A stretch of DNA of 64,000 nucleotides, taken from NCBI GenBank assembly GCA_965206655.1, contig CBDBKC010000038.1:868001-932000 (forward strand). The letters are read 5' to 3'. The notes under the pieces were generated by a model. The model was given only the letters and a program-made list of their open reading frames with translations, had not been told where the DNA came from and ran no database searches. The position numbers and the translations under genes are program-made. The DNA is from JAPPLB01 sp965206655 (GTDB lineage Bacteria > Acidobacteriota > Terriglobia > Bryobacterales > UBA6623). Shown here piece after piece: positions 25,940 to 35,981 of the stretch (within the stretch, counting starts at the first letter, position 1; every line of letters begins with the position of its first letter).

Positions 25940-27928
25940 ATGGGCGCCACGCGTCAAGCGTTTGGCATCGTCTTCGTTCTTGCTACTACGATTGGCGCGG
26001 CACTCGCCCAGCAGCCACCCTATCAGCCGACGCCTCGAGAGCGGCAGGCGATTCAAGCGAAAGCGGAAGAGTTGGCGGAGCGGATATCCACCCTAAAAAA
26101 TGGAAACGCGCACGCACGATTGTTAGCCGACATAGAGATCCACCACAAAGCGGCTGAGTGGATACTGCGCTACCCGGAAGAGTTCTATCGGCGAGAGTAC
26201 GTTCAGCACACGCTGGATTCCCTTGATATCGGCCTGGCACGTGCCGCCGAACTAGCGCGCGGCAACCACGCCTGGACGTCACAAAAAGGCAGACTGGCGC
26301 GCGGCTATCGCTCCGAAGTGGACGGCAGTGTGCAGCCCTACGCCCTGTTGATTCCCGATTCGTACGACGGCTGGCGACCTGTGCGGCTGGACGTGATTCT
26401 GCATGGGCGCAATTCGCGCCTTACCGAAGCCTGGTTTATCGCTACTCATACGTCCGATGAACCGCTGCCGGAATCGCAAAATTACATTCAGCTCGAAGTG
26501 TTCGGACGCTTGAACAATGCCTTCCGTTGGGCGGGCGAGACGGATGTCTGGGAAGCGATCGCGGCGGTTGAGCGCGACTACAAGATCGACCCCGACCGTA
26601 TCGTCGTGCGCGGCTTCTCGATGGGCGGGGCGGGCGCTTTTCACATGGGGTTGCATCATCCCGACCGCTGGGCGGCGGTCGAGGCGGGTGCTGGATTCAC
26701 CGATACGATTCGCTATGCGCGATTGCAGAATCTGCCGGAGCATCAGCGCCGAGCCCTGCGGATCTATGACGCGGACGACTATGCACTCAATGCGTTCAAC
26801 GTTCCGCTCGTGGGGTATGGGGGAGACGATGACCCGCAGATCCTGGCGGCGGACAATGTCCGGCAGCAACTGATGCGCGAGGGATTCCGGTTCGAGCCTG
26901 ATGGGCTGAACTGGACCACGAAGGATTTGCGCGCAGTGTTTCTTGTCGCGCCGCGCACACCGCATCGCTTTCATCCCGATAGCAAGGTAGAGTCCAACGC
27001 ATTCATGGATCCGATTGTGAAGAAGGGACGGGTTGTTCCCGATCACATTCGATTTGTGACCTACACCCTTCGTTATCCGAAGAGCTTCTGGTTGGAGCTG
27101 GAGGCGCTGGAGAAACACTATGAACGCGCTGAGGTCGACGCACGGCGGAACACGGAAGCTTCACTAGTTACCCGCGTGACGGTGAAGACGCGGAACGTCA
27201 CGATGTTCGCCCTCCGGGATTTGGAGGTATCAACAAAAGTTGAAGTCGATGGCCAACTCGTACAGTTCCCGTCGGGTCTTGCGGCAAAGCCGGATCGAGT
27301 TCAGTTCGCGAAGGTCGGCGAGCGTTGGCAGGCAGTGAGCGCATTCGATAGTCCAAGCCGTCGCGGCCTCCGCAAGAAACCGGGGCTACAAGGGCCGATA
27401 GACGATGCGTTTCGGGAGGCGTTTCTTGGTGTCCGCCCCACCGGACGTCCGGCTCAACCTTCAGTTCACGCCTTTGCCCTGGGCGCGGCGGATCGTTTCG
27501 AGCGCGAACATACGAAATGGCTCCGGGGCGACCCACCGTTTAAGAACGACGTTGAAGTCACCGAGGATGACATCCGCGCCAATCACCTGATTCTTTTCGG
27601 AGACCCCGAAAGCAACACAATTCTAGGGAAGGTTCGGGATGAGCTACCCATCCGGTGGACCAAGGAAACGATTCGCGTCGGTTCAAAAACGTATGACGCG
27701 AAGGATCATGTGCTCACTTTGATTTATCCCAATCCCTTGAACCCAGAGCGCTACGTTGTTGTCAATAGTGGACATACCTTTCACGAGACTGAATTCATGG
27801 GAACGAACGCACTCCTTTTCCCCCGGCTGGGTGACTACGCGATTCTGCGGCTCCAGGATGAGGGAGAGCCTGAGGTTGTGGAAGCCGGCTTTTTCGATGA
27901 GTCTTGGCAACTGCCGAAGAGCCCGTAG
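25940..27928 (+). CDS. Secreted S9/esterase-type alpha/beta hydrolase
   Basis: Starting at the ATG 25940, the 662-residue protein has a signal peptide ending near GAALAQ, a helical N-terminal region, and a hydrolase domain with the nucleophile elbow GFSMGG (Ser227). A His in APRTPHRFHP is a candidate catalytic base. The C-terminal third contains beta-sandwich-like segments. It resembles prolyl-oligopeptidase-family esterases of acidobacteria and planctomycetes; an ester or peptide substrate cannot be told apart. A TTG at 25898 keeps the frame open but adds a poor leader. Confidence 0.85.
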   Translation: MGATRQAFGIVFVLATTIGAALAQQPPYQPTPRERQAIQAKAEELAERISTLKNGNAHARLLADIEIHHKAAEWILRYPEEFYRREYVQHTLDSLDIGLARAAELARGNHAWTSQKGRLARGYRSEVDGSVQPYALLIPDSYDGWRPVRLDVILHGRNSRLTEAWFIATHTSDEPLPESQNYIQLEVFGRLNNAFRWAGETDVWEAIAAVERDYKIDPDRIVVRGFSMGGAGAFHMGLHHPDRWAAVEAGAGFTDTIRYARLQNLPEHQRRALRIYDADDYALNAFNVPLVGYGGDDDPQILAADNVRQQLMREGFRFEPDGLNWTTKDLRAVFLVAPRTPHRFHPDSKVESNAFMDPIVKKGRVVPDHIRFVTYTLRYPKSFWLELEALEKHYERAEVDARRNTEASLVTRVTVKTRNVTMFALRDLEVSTKVEVDGQLVQFPSGLAAKPDRVQFAKVGERWQAVSAFDSPSRRGLRKKPGLQGPIDDAFREAFLGVRPTGRPAQPSVHAFALGAADRFEREHTKWLRGDPPFKNDVEVTEDDIRANHLILFGDPESNTILGKVRDELPIRWTKETIRVGSKTYDAKDHVLTLIYPNPLNPERYVVVNSGHTFHETEFMGTNALLFPRLGDYAILRLQDEGEPEVVEAGFFDESWQLPKSP

Positions 27929-27986
27929 CAGCGTGGCGCACGGCGGGAAAGCCACCCCCTGCTAGAATCCAAAGTCGGCGCCGAGA

Positions 27987-30668
27987 ATGCTTCTCATCGG
28001 ACCACCCGGAAGCGGAAAAACACACTTCGTCCTGGCGGCTGTCGAGTCGGCGTTGCGCGAGGGCCGAGAGCGCGAAGTCGTCCTTATCGTGCCGACGGCC
28101 AGCATGGCCGAACATCTGTTGCACACCCTGACCCGGCGCGGGTTGGCGGTCCCCAACCGCGTTGTCCAAACGATCTCTCACTTCGTCGACCGGCTGACTC
28201 CGGGTCTTAAGGAGGTCGGCGTGGGGATCGAATCGTGGGTCGTCGAACGTTTGCTTCGTGAAACCGGGGACGAAGACCTACGGCAACTGGCTGCTCGCGA
28301 GGGCTTCCGGGAGCAGCTTACCGAGGCGATGCGGGAGCTGACTGCCGCCGGCTGTTCCCCGGAAAAGCTGACTTCATTCTGCCGCAACGCTCACCAACGA
28401 GCCTTCCAAGAGATTTTCGACCGCTTCCAGAAACAACTGAGGGCACGCGGCTACACGCTCCATGGGGAAAAGCTACGGCTGGCGACAGAGTCCGTTGCCG
28501 GTGAAGGGCTCGGTGAGATTCAGGAAGTGTATCTTGATGGCTTTTTCCAGCTTTCGCCTGCCGAGCGAGCGCTCGTCGAAACACTGGCAAAGTCGGCGGG
28601 AAAGCTCGTCGCCACTGCGGTGGACGGAGTAGAATCCTCTTTCCCCGAGCTGCCCACTCAGCGTTTGGAAACGGTTCGGCGGGCCCATCCCAAGAGGGTC
28701 GTTGTGCGGGCCCGCAATCGCGAACAAGAGGTAGAGGACATCGCCCGCCGGATCCTCGCCACCGGCCGCCCTTTTCACGAATGCGGCGTCGTGGTGCGGA
28801 CGCCGGAAGTTTACGGGCCGCTCATTCAGGAGGTCTTCGAGCGGTTCGGTATTCCGTTTCGGATGAGAGTGCCGCTGCCCCTTGCTCGCCATGGCGTCGT
28901 CTCTTATCTGCGGGACCTGTTGCGGTGTGTCGTGGAGGGTTTCGACGAGCAAGCGACGCTTGCACTCGTGAGGCAGCAGTGGAGTCCCGCCGGGTTGACC
29001 CAGGATGCCGATGAGTTCGACTTCGAGGCTCGTAAGAGACTCCCCGGCGGACGCCTTGATTTTCTTTTACGCGAGGCCGCAAGGTTCCCCAAGGTGTACT
29101 CTTTTCTCGATGATCTGCGCTCGCTCTCCGGCTGGACCCGAGAACGACAGCCTGCATCGGTCTGGAAAGACCGCGTCTGCCGGGTGAGGGAGAAGTTCGT
29201 GCGCCTGCCCCATGTCACCGATGGACTTGGCGCACCGCAAGTGCTCGAAATGAGGCGTACGGCTCGTGCGCTCATATCGTTTGAGCAAGCGGCTGAGCAG
29301 GCCATCGGAATCTGGAGCGACTCGGAAGAGATCACATTCGCCGACTACGTACAGGGCCTTGATCTCGTACTCTCGAAGACACCCTTGCCCGAGATCGATG
29401 GGCGGCGCAATGTTGTCCATGTGTTGACCGTCTACGAGGCGCGGCAATGGGAGCTGCCGGTCGTCTTCGTATGCGGGCTGGTCGAAAAACAGTTTCCGCG
29501 ACATTATTCCCAGAACCTTTTCTTCCCGGACGCGGATCGCCGCCGCATGCGGAGCAGCGGTATTGCCCTAAGGACCGTGGACGATCGAGAGGAAGAAGAA
29601 CAATTGCTGTTCCGCGTCGCGACTACGCGTGCGACCGACTTTCTGTTCCTGACTTACCCCGAGTCGAACGAAGCGGATCCGGTCAACGTACGGTCGTTTC
29701 TTATCGAGCCGCCGAAAGAAGACGACGTCGTCGCGCCCGAGGTGCGCGTCAACCAAAGGCCGGCCGCTTTTGATGAGCCCCATCAGGAAAACCTTGAGGC
29801 GGAGGATATAAGAGACAGCATGGCGACTCGACATGCGCATTTTCGCCCGACAGCTATCGAGACCTACCTGAAATGCCCGTACCTCTTCTTTGGGAAACAT
29901 ACATTGAAGCTCGAAGGCCCGCCGGAGCCGCCGGAATGGCGAATCAATAGTCTACTTTCCGGCAGTATCGTCCACGAGACATTACAGCGTTGGGGGGATA
30001 CGCCCGAGACCCCCATCGCGGAAGTGTTGTCAGAGGTTTTCGATGGGATTTGCGACCGCCACGCGATCCAGCCCACTTTTAGAACGGCTGTGACATTCAA
30101 TAACCTGCGGGCTGATCTCGAAAGGTTCGCGCGGGAGGAGGCGAGTCGCGGAGGGGGCGATGTCCGCGAACGGCTATTCGAAACGAAGGTCGAGTTCGTT
30201 GTCGAGGTTCCCGAGGGTGAGCCATTCCAACTCAACGGCCGCATCGATCGTTACGAACTCTTCCAACAGAACCTCGCCGTGGTCGTTGACTACAAGTACT
30301 CTTCCAAAGGCGGTATGGATAAGCTGGCCACGGCTCACGAGGAAGGCCGGCTTGTGCAGGGCGCGCTCTACCTTTTGGGGCTCGAGCAAGCGCGCGGCGT
30401 AAAACCCGGGGGGATTCGTTATTGGGGGCTTCGCGGCGACACGACGCGGGTGGGGTGGATTTCAGCGGAGCTTGCCGGCGAACCCCTTGAGGGGCGAGAG
30501 CAACCGGTTTCGCCTGACGACCTGAGGCAGATTCTCGAACGCGCGCGCAGCACAACGGCGCAGGCCATCGAAGAGATCCGGAGTGGCCGCATGGAGGCCG
30601 CTCCGTACGACTTGGACCCCTGCCGCCGCTACTGCGAGCTCCGTGACGTCTGCCGTATCCGACCATGA
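27987..30668 (+). CDS. addB: AddB-type helicase-nuclease subunit
   Basis: The 893-residue protein starts with a Walker A motif (GPPGSGKTHF, residues 5-14) and ends with a RecB-type nuclease (IDRY...VVVDYKYSSKG, about 752-776). It has iron-sulfur Cys positions: one near residue 629 (YLKCPYLFF) and Cys879, Cys883 and Cys889 at the C-terminus. The C-terminal spacing is C-x3-C-x5-C, one residue more than the usual C-x2-C-x5-C. AddAB processes double-strand breaks up to Chi for RecA loading. The stop overlaps the addA start (ATGA), so the two subunits are coupled. Confidence 0.92.
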   Translation: MLLIGPPGSGKTHFVLAAVESALREGREREVVLIVPTASMAEHLLHTLTRRGLAVPNRVVQTISHFVDRLTPGLKEVGVGIESWVVERLLRETGDEDLRQLAAREGFREQLTEAMRELTAAGCSPEKLTSFCRNAHQRAFQEIFDRFQKQLRARGYTLHGEKLRLATESVAGEGLGEIQEVYLDGFFQLSPAERALVETLAKSAGKLVATAVDGVESSFPELPTQRLETVRRAHPKRVVVRARNREQEVEDIARRILATGRPFHECGVVVRTPEVYGPLIQEVFERFGIPFRMRVPLPLARHGVVSYLRDLLRCVVEGFDEQATLALVRQQWSPAGLTQDADEFDFEARKRLPGGRLDFLLREAARFPKVYSFLDDLRSLSGWTRERQPASVWKDRVCRVREKFVRLPHVTDGLGAPQVLEMRRTARALISFEQAAEQAIGIWSDSEEITFADYVQGLDLVLSKTPLPEIDGRRNVVHVLTVYEARQWELPVVFVCGLVEKQFPRHYSQNLFFPDADRRRMRSSGIALRTVDDREEEEQLLFRVATTRATDFLFLTYPESNEADPVNVRSFLIEPPKEDDVVAPEVRVNQRPAAFDEPHQENLEAEDIRDSMATRHAHFRPTAIETYLKCPYLFFGKHTLKLEGPPEPPEWRINSLLSGSIVHETLQRWGDTPETPIAEVLSEVFDGICDRHAIQPTFRTAVTFNNLRADLERFAREEASRGGGDVRERLFETKVEFVVEVPEGEPFQLNGRIDRYELFQQNLAVVVDYKYSSKGGMDKLATAHEEGRLVQGALYLLGLEQARGVKPGGIRYWGLRGDTTRVGWISAELAGEPLEGREQPVSPDDLRQILERARSTTAQAIEEIRSGRMEAAPYDLDPCRRYCELRDVCRIRP

Positions 30669-33600
30669 CGCCGACACTCAGCCAAACCCGTGCGATCGAA
30701 GCCTCGACGCGAGGCGATGTGTGTGTTGTCGCCGGCCCGGGGTCCGGGAAAACGGCCGTGCTGGTCGAACGCTTCCGCTGGCTCGTCTCAGAAAAGGGAA
30801 TGCGCCCGGACGAGATCGCGGCGATCACTTTCACCGAGAAAGCCGCCGCGAACATGCTCGAGCGGCTCGTCGCTCGCAGCGATGCAGAGAACCGCCGCGC
30901 CTATCAGCTCGCGCGTATCTCGACCATCCACGCCTTCTGTGCGGGTCTGCTGCGGGAGCATGCCCTCGAGGCGGGCCTCGATCCGGCGTTCGAGGTGACA
31001 GATGCTTGGGAAGCGGAGATTCAACTGCGGCGCTCTATCGCAGCCGTTTTGGACCGCGGCTTTCTGGCTGACCGCGGGCGCGTTCTGAACTTCCTGAAAA
31101 GCTTCTATGGCTCGGGCGCCTACGCCGAGGGCACGGAGCTTTCGAGCGTTCACAAAGAAGTCGCCGCCCTCTACAGCGCCATCCGCGAGTGGGGCCGGCG
31201 GCCCAGCGAAGACAACGGAGACGGGTTCTCTCCGCTTCAGCGTGAGGGTCGCGCGTGGCTCATCGAAACGCTGGAGCAAGTCGATCGGGATTATCACGAA
31301 GCGAAACGCGCCTTCGGCCGACTCGACTTCTCCGACCTGCAGCAGGAAACGATCGATCTGATCGAGGGCTCGACGGCCATCCGTTTTCCGTTTCAAGCGA
31401 TTCTCGTTGACGAGTACCAAGACACGAATCATCTACAGAAGCGCTTGATCGAACTCATCCAAGAGCGGTCAGGCAACGGTTCTTGCAGGCTGTTTGCCGT
31501 GGGCGACCTAAATCAAGCGATCTACGGCTTCCGCCATGCCGATCCGGATATCTTCCGCAAACTGCGCTCGCGGGTGAAAGAAAACAACGGCATAGTGGTC
31601 GAATTGCGTGACAACTTCCGGAGCCGTGCGGAGGTTCTGCGGATCGTCGATGTGATGTTTAAGCGTTCCGGCGACTGTGGTGTGGAGGGCAGAGAGCTCA
31701 CGGCGGCACGAGAGCTACCCGCCAAGCAGGAGCCTTGCGTCGACGTTATCGTTGCCCGAACGAGCCGGGACGGCAACCCAAAGGAACTGGAGGCCTGGTT
31801 GATTGCCGACCGCATCCGTCGCCTCCGAGAGAGTCTCCGAATCGGTGAAGAGAGCCGCCCGGCCCGGTGGAAAGACTTCGCGATCCTGGTGCGGGCGCGT
31901 TCCATCATGGCGGACATCACTCCTGTCCTTCGAGCGGCGGGCATCCCATACAAACAGGCGGCGGGAGGTGGTTTCTTTGACACGCCGGAAGTCCGCGACC
32001 TGCTCAACTTCCTGCGCTCGGCGCGCAACCCGCGCAACGAAGTAGCTCTCGCGGCTTATCTATCATCACCCTTCGCCGGACTATCAGCCGATGCGCTCTT
32101 CGAGTTGAAACGGCGCTCAGGCTACCGCAATCTTGGGGCGGCTCTGTGGTCGATCGAGCCGAGCGGTCTGCCGGATTCGCAAAAGCTCACCAAGGCGCGC
32201 AAGCTGATGGAGTCATTTCGCAAGCAGCGCGATAGCGTCGCGACTCACGTGTTGGTTTCCCGGCTCATCGGCGAGACAGGTTTCGAGGCCTATCTGGCTC
32301 AATCAGACGATGGAAACGCGAAAGTCGCGAACGTCCGCAAGTTGCTGGGCGTGATCCGGCGACTCTCGGAACAACGCCGCCTGAGTTTCGACGAGTTGGT
32401 GGCACGGCTCGACGAGCTGCAACAGTCCGCGCTCCAGGAACCGGAGGCCGACTTGGCGCAGGACGACCTGAACGCCGTCAGCGTAATGACGATACATGCG
32501 GCGAAGGGTCTTGAGTTCCCTGTCGTCATCTTGCCGTCGTTGCAGTGGGCACGGCCGCGACAGAAACCCGACACTTTGTACGATCCGGAGCTGGGAGTTG
32601 GGGCAAGGTGGGCGTCCCCCGGCGCTGATGAGGCCGAGGTTGACCCCGCCTACAGCGCCATCAGTGAAAAGCACAAGAAGCGCGAGGCTGCCGAGTCAGA
32701 CCGCTTGCTTTACGTCGCGATGACCCGCGCTGAAGAGCATCTCGTGCTAACGGCCTCCTTCAAGGAAAAGGTCGTTGCGCACGGCTGGTCGAAACTCGTG
32801 CGCGACCAACTCGGTCTGAACTTCAAGACAATCACAAACGTGTCGAATATTGACCGGAACAGCGGCGTTCAGGTTCGTAGCCTTGTGACGGACCAGTGGC
32901 CCGTTCAGCCGGCCGCCTCAGCCGTTGAAGACTCGCCCCTGCCGGATGCGGACGTCGTGTCGATCGAACCCGCCGGTCCAGCCGAACAAGCCGACTCGGC
33001 GGCCGCGGCGACTTCGATCGCGTTGTTCGGTGCGTGTCCGCGGCGCTACTACTTGTCGAGGTACTTGGGGTTTGAATCAGATCATCAAAAGGCGTTTTCG
33101 CCCGCGGATGGGGACGGCGACGTCGAGGCTTCCACCGAAATGGAGGCCACGGATCTGGGACAGCGAGTCCACGAAATTCTGGCGGGTAGCCGGCCGCGCG
33201 ACGGCGAGGCGAGCGAGGTGCTCAGCCTCGTCCGGCGCTTCGAAGAAAGCGAGCTGGGACGCAGGGCCGCCGGAGCCGCCAAGACGATTCGCGAGGAGAA
33301 CCTGGTGTTCTCTATCGACGCTCAACTCGTGCGGGCGCAGGTCGACCTATGGTTCGATGATGGTGCCGAGCAGGTGCTTGTTGACTACAAAACCGACCGC
33401 CTCAAACCCCATGAAGTGGAAGAAGCTGCGAAGTCGTATGCGGGCCAGATTCAACTTTATGCGATGGGCATACGGCAATGGCTCGGACGCATACCGGACA
33501 GGGCAGTGCTACACTTTTTGCGGCCGGATGTTGTGGTTCAGGTCGATCTCAGCGAAGTGGCTCTCGATGGGGCAAAGCGGCTAACGGAGGAGTTTTTCGC

Positions 33601-33742
33601 GGCGCAATCGAAAGTCGTTTTCCCGCTCAAGGTCGACCGGCATTGCTTCCGCTGCCCTTATTATCAAGGGCTATGTCCCGCTAACGTGACAACCCAAGTC
33701 AAGCCCGACCCCGGCGCGATTGAGCAGGCGTCGCTTTGGTAG
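30665..33742 (+). CDS. addA: AddA-type helicase-nuclease subunit
   Basis: The 1025-residue protein has a UvrD/Rep helicase core: Walker A (AGPGSGKTAVLVER, about 23-36), motif Ia (ITFTEKAA), motif II (ILVDEYQDTN), motif III (GDLNQAIYGFR), motif V (VMTIHAAKGLEFPVV) and motif VI (YVAMTRAEEHL). It ends in a RecB-family nuclease (VDYKTDR, 906-912). The late Cys pair HCFRCPYYQGLC may bind metal. It pairs with AddB in break repair and nearby defence. Size is a little below Bacillus AddA (about 1230). Confidence 0.94.
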   Translation: MTPTLSQTRAIEASTRGDVCVVAGPGSGKTAVLVERFRWLVSEKGMRPDEIAAITFTEKAAANMLERLVARSDAENRRAYQLARISTIHAFCAGLLREHALEAGLDPAFEVTDAWEAEIQLRRSIAAVLDRGFLADRGRVLNFLKSFYGSGAYAEGTELSSVHKEVAALYSAIREWGRRPSEDNGDGFSPLQREGRAWLIETLEQVDRDYHEAKRAFGRLDFSDLQQETIDLIEGSTAIRFPFQAILVDEYQDTNHLQKRLIELIQERSGNGSCRLFAVGDLNQAIYGFRHADPDIFRKLRSRVKENNGIVVELRDNFRSRAEVLRIVDVMFKRSGDCGVEGRELTAARELPAKQEPCVDVIVARTSRDGNPKELEAWLIADRIRRLRESLRIGEESRPARWKDFAILVRARSIMADITPVLRAAGIPYKQAAGGGFFDTPEVRDLLNFLRSARNPRNEVALAAYLSSPFAGLSADALFELKRRSGYRNLGAALWSIEPSGLPDSQKLTKARKLMESFRKQRDSVATHVLVSRLIGETGFEAYLAQSDDGNAKVANVRKLLGVIRRLSEQRRLSFDELVARLDELQQSALQEPEADLAQDDLNAVSVMTIHAAKGLEFPVVILPSLQWARPRQKPDTLYDPELGVGARWASPGADEAEVDPAYSAISEKHKKREAAESDRLLYVAMTRAEEHLVLTASFKEKVVAHGWSKLVRDQLGLNFKTITNVSNIDRNSGVQVRSLVTDQWPVQPAASAVEDSPLPDADVVSIEPAGPAEQADSAAAATSIALFGACPRRYYLSRYLGFESDHQKAFSPADGDGDVEASTEMEATDLGQRVHEILAGSRPRDGEASEVLSLVRRFEESELGRRAAGAAKTIREENLVFSIDAQLVRAQVDLWFDDGAEQVLVDYKTDRLKPHEVEEAAKSYAGQIQLYAMGIRQWLGRIPDRAVLHFLRPDVVVQVDLSEVALDGAKRLTEEFFAAQSKVVFPLKVDRHCFRCPYYQGLCPANVTTQVKPDPGAIEQASLW

Positions 33743-33760
33743 CAAGCTAGGAGAAAGAAA

Positions 33761-35524
33761 ATGTTTCAGTTTCGAAGTTGGATGAAGGTGGTTTGCGCGG
33801 CCGCGCTACTAGGGACCTTTGCGGCGGCCCGTGCGGCGGATACGATCGTCGTCGATACGCCGATGGCGCCGCCGGCTTGGGCGTTGGCGGAACGAGAGCT
33901 GCTGCGCGCCGGCGCCGACGGCGTCGAAGCCTTCTTCCACCGCTACTTCGATGAGCGCGGTTACTTGCAATGTGTCGAGCGCTGGGGCGGCAACGATGGT
34001 CCTGATGACGCCATGGAGAACCTCAACACCTGGACCCTTCTCTATGCGCTCGGAGCGGATGAATCCGTTCAGCGCTACTACAAGCGCGCCTGGGAAGGCC
34101 ACATCTTCCAGTACACCGAAGCCCGCATTCCCGAGATCGAGATGGTCAAGGACGGCATGTATTGGCGCGAGTACCCGACGGCTTTCGACTGGGAACACAA
34201 CGGCGAAGGCTTGGCGGCGTTTCACTTCTACGGGCTGGGGAAGCCCGATGATCCCGTCTATCGAAAAAGGATGACGCGCTTCGCCGGTTTCTACACGGGT
34301 GAAGACCTCTACGCCGACAACTACGACGCCGAGAAGAAGATCATCCGGAGTCTACACAACGGCAGCCGCGGCTCGAAGATCACTCATGCAACCGAGATGG
34401 ATTGGGGCGGCTTGCCGGTCGAGAGCGATCCAGGAAGATTGGAACGCTATGCGACCGCCGGAAATATTCGCGGCGACCATCCGCTGAACCTTTGCGCGGC
34501 GACGCTCGGAATGAATGCCTATATGCTGACGCGCGAGGAGAAGTATAAGACGTGGCTGCTCGAATACGTCTCGGCGTGGCGCGACCGCATCCTCCAAAAC
34601 GGTGGCAACATCCCGACCAATATCGGACTCGACGGCAAGATCGGCGGCGAGTGGGGCGGCAAGTGGTACGGCGGCACCTTCGGCTGGAATTTCTGGCCGC
34701 AAAGCTCGAGCCGCAACTACTACATTCGCGGACCGCGCATCGCCCTCGGCGAAGCCATCATGCTGACCGGCGATCTGGATTTCGCCGAACCGCTTCGGCA
34801 GCAGATCAACAACCTCTATGCGGTTAAGAAAGTCGAGAATGGCCGCATCCTGTTGCCGAACAAGCATGGTGACGACGGCTGGTACGGCTACATCGCGAAT
34901 CAGCGTTTCGATGTACAGAAAGATATCTATCTCTGGTCGATGGCTTCGAAGGACAAGGAACGGATCAAAGACGACCCATGGATCGCTTATCTAGACGGCC
35001 GGAATGCGGACTATCCGCTGAAAGCCCTTCAGCGCGACTTGCAGACGGTGCGAAGGAAGGTCAAGGGCCTGCACGACGACCCGAGCAGCCCCGATGAACG
35101 CGGTTCGGATTCATCGCAGCGCTACAACCCGGCGGTAACGAACACGCTTGTGAACCTGATGTTGGGGGGTAACTCGCCCGGCAATGCGGGCAACGTGCTG
35201 CACAGCCGAGTGCGGTACTTCGACACCGAGCAAAGGCGCGCGGGACTACCTGAGGATGTCGGCGCGCTCGTCAGTAAGATCACTTCGGACGGCATTACGC
35301 TGACGCTTGTGAATATCAACCCCATCGAGTCGCGATCGATCGTGGTACAAGCCGGCGCCTACGCCGAGCATCACTTCGGCGACGTCGATATTGAAGGCAA
35401 GAGCGTCTCAATTGATGGACGGGACTTCGCGGTCAAGTTGGAGCCGGGTACGGGGACGACCATGAACATTGGTATTCGGCGTTTCGCGCATCAGCCAACG
35501 ATGGCGTTTCCTTGGAATCGATAA
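33761..35524 (+). CDS. Secreted protein of unknown function, possibly alpha/alpha-toroid
   Basis: The 587-residue protein has a signal peptide (cleavage near AARAAD) and long helical stretches rich in Trp, Tyr and Asn (e.g. WYGGTFGWNFWP, ANQRFDVQKDIYLW) that recall alpha/alpha-toroid glycan-active proteins, followed by a beta-rich C-terminal tail (about 490-587). I cannot name a family or catalytic residues. It starts 18 bp after addA, but its export signal suggests that neighbourhood is chance or polarity only. Confidence 0.65.
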   Translation: MFQFRSWMKVVCAAALLGTFAAARAADTIVVDTPMAPPAWALAERELLRAGADGVEAFFHRYFDERGYLQCVERWGGNDGPDDAMENLNTWTLLYALGADESVQRYYKRAWEGHIFQYTEARIPEIEMVKDGMYWREYPTAFDWEHNGEGLAAFHFYGLGKPDDPVYRKRMTRFAGFYTGEDLYADNYDAEKKIIRSLHNGSRGSKITHATEMDWGGLPVESDPGRLERYATAGNIRGDHPLNLCAATLGMNAYMLTREEKYKTWLLEYVSAWRDRILQNGGNIPTNIGLDGKIGGEWGGKWYGGTFGWNFWPQSSSRNYYIRGPRIALGEAIMLTGDLDFAEPLRQQINNLYAVKKVENGRILLPNKHGDDGWYGYIANQRFDVQKDIYLWSMASKDKERIKDDPWIAYLDGRNADYPLKALQRDLQTVRRKVKGLHDDPSSPDERGSDSSQRYNPAVTNTLVNLMLGGNSPGNAGNVLHSRVRYFDTEQRRAGLPEDVGALVSKITSDGITLTLVNINPIESRSIVVQAGAYAEHHFGDVDIEGKSVSIDGRDFAVKLEPGTGTTMNIGIRRFAHQPTMAFPWNR

Positions 35525-35981
35525 TGGAGCCGCGCAGCCACGAACCCCACTAGCGACGTCCACGACCTCGTCGGGGTAAGCATGCCACTAGCGGCGGGTC
35601 AGTTTGACCGTCCCGGGCGGGATAGATACCGAGAAACAATTTCCGATGGAACGATCCAGGCGTCTGAGATCTCCTAAGCGGCTGCCAAGTGGATCCAAAT
35701 CGAGCGCCATCAGGAGGCTACCGAGGCCCCGCGACGAGAACGAGTGACATCGGTTGTTGGCGACATCAATACGACGATACGATCCGCCAGGGTCATGGTC
35801 GGCGTTTGATAGGCACCACAATCTCGCACTACCACATCGCTGAAAAGCTCGCTGCGGGGCTGCTAGCGTGCAAAATCGGCCCCAAAACCGCAGCATACTG
35901 TAGATGTCGGTATTGCCCTGCCTCCAACTATAGGCTGATACCGTTGCGCCCGTCCACGAACAGAGCTATGCTTCGGTCAGG
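35525..35981. other. Intergenic region with a decayed kinase start
   Basis: Apart from the remnant at 35806-35868, this 457-base stretch shows no intact gene. Both strands have only short frames with no recognisable family. Confidence 0.5.
35806..35868 (+). pseudogene. Remnant of a serine/threonine protein kinase N-terminus
   Basis: From a TTG codon the frame reads (M)IGTTISHYHIAEKLAAG, which closely matches the first residues of acidobacterial Pkn-type kinases (usually IGTTVSHYRI-E-KLG-GGMG). Similarity stops right at the start of the glycine-rich ATP loop. No kinase domain follows, so this is a fragment left after deletion or recombination. Confidence 0.55.

Noticed and set aside
35588..35896. 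Minus-strand frame of 102 codons in the intergenic region
   Set aside because: No recognisable domain or ribosome site; it overlaps the kinase remnant on the other strand, which is better supported.
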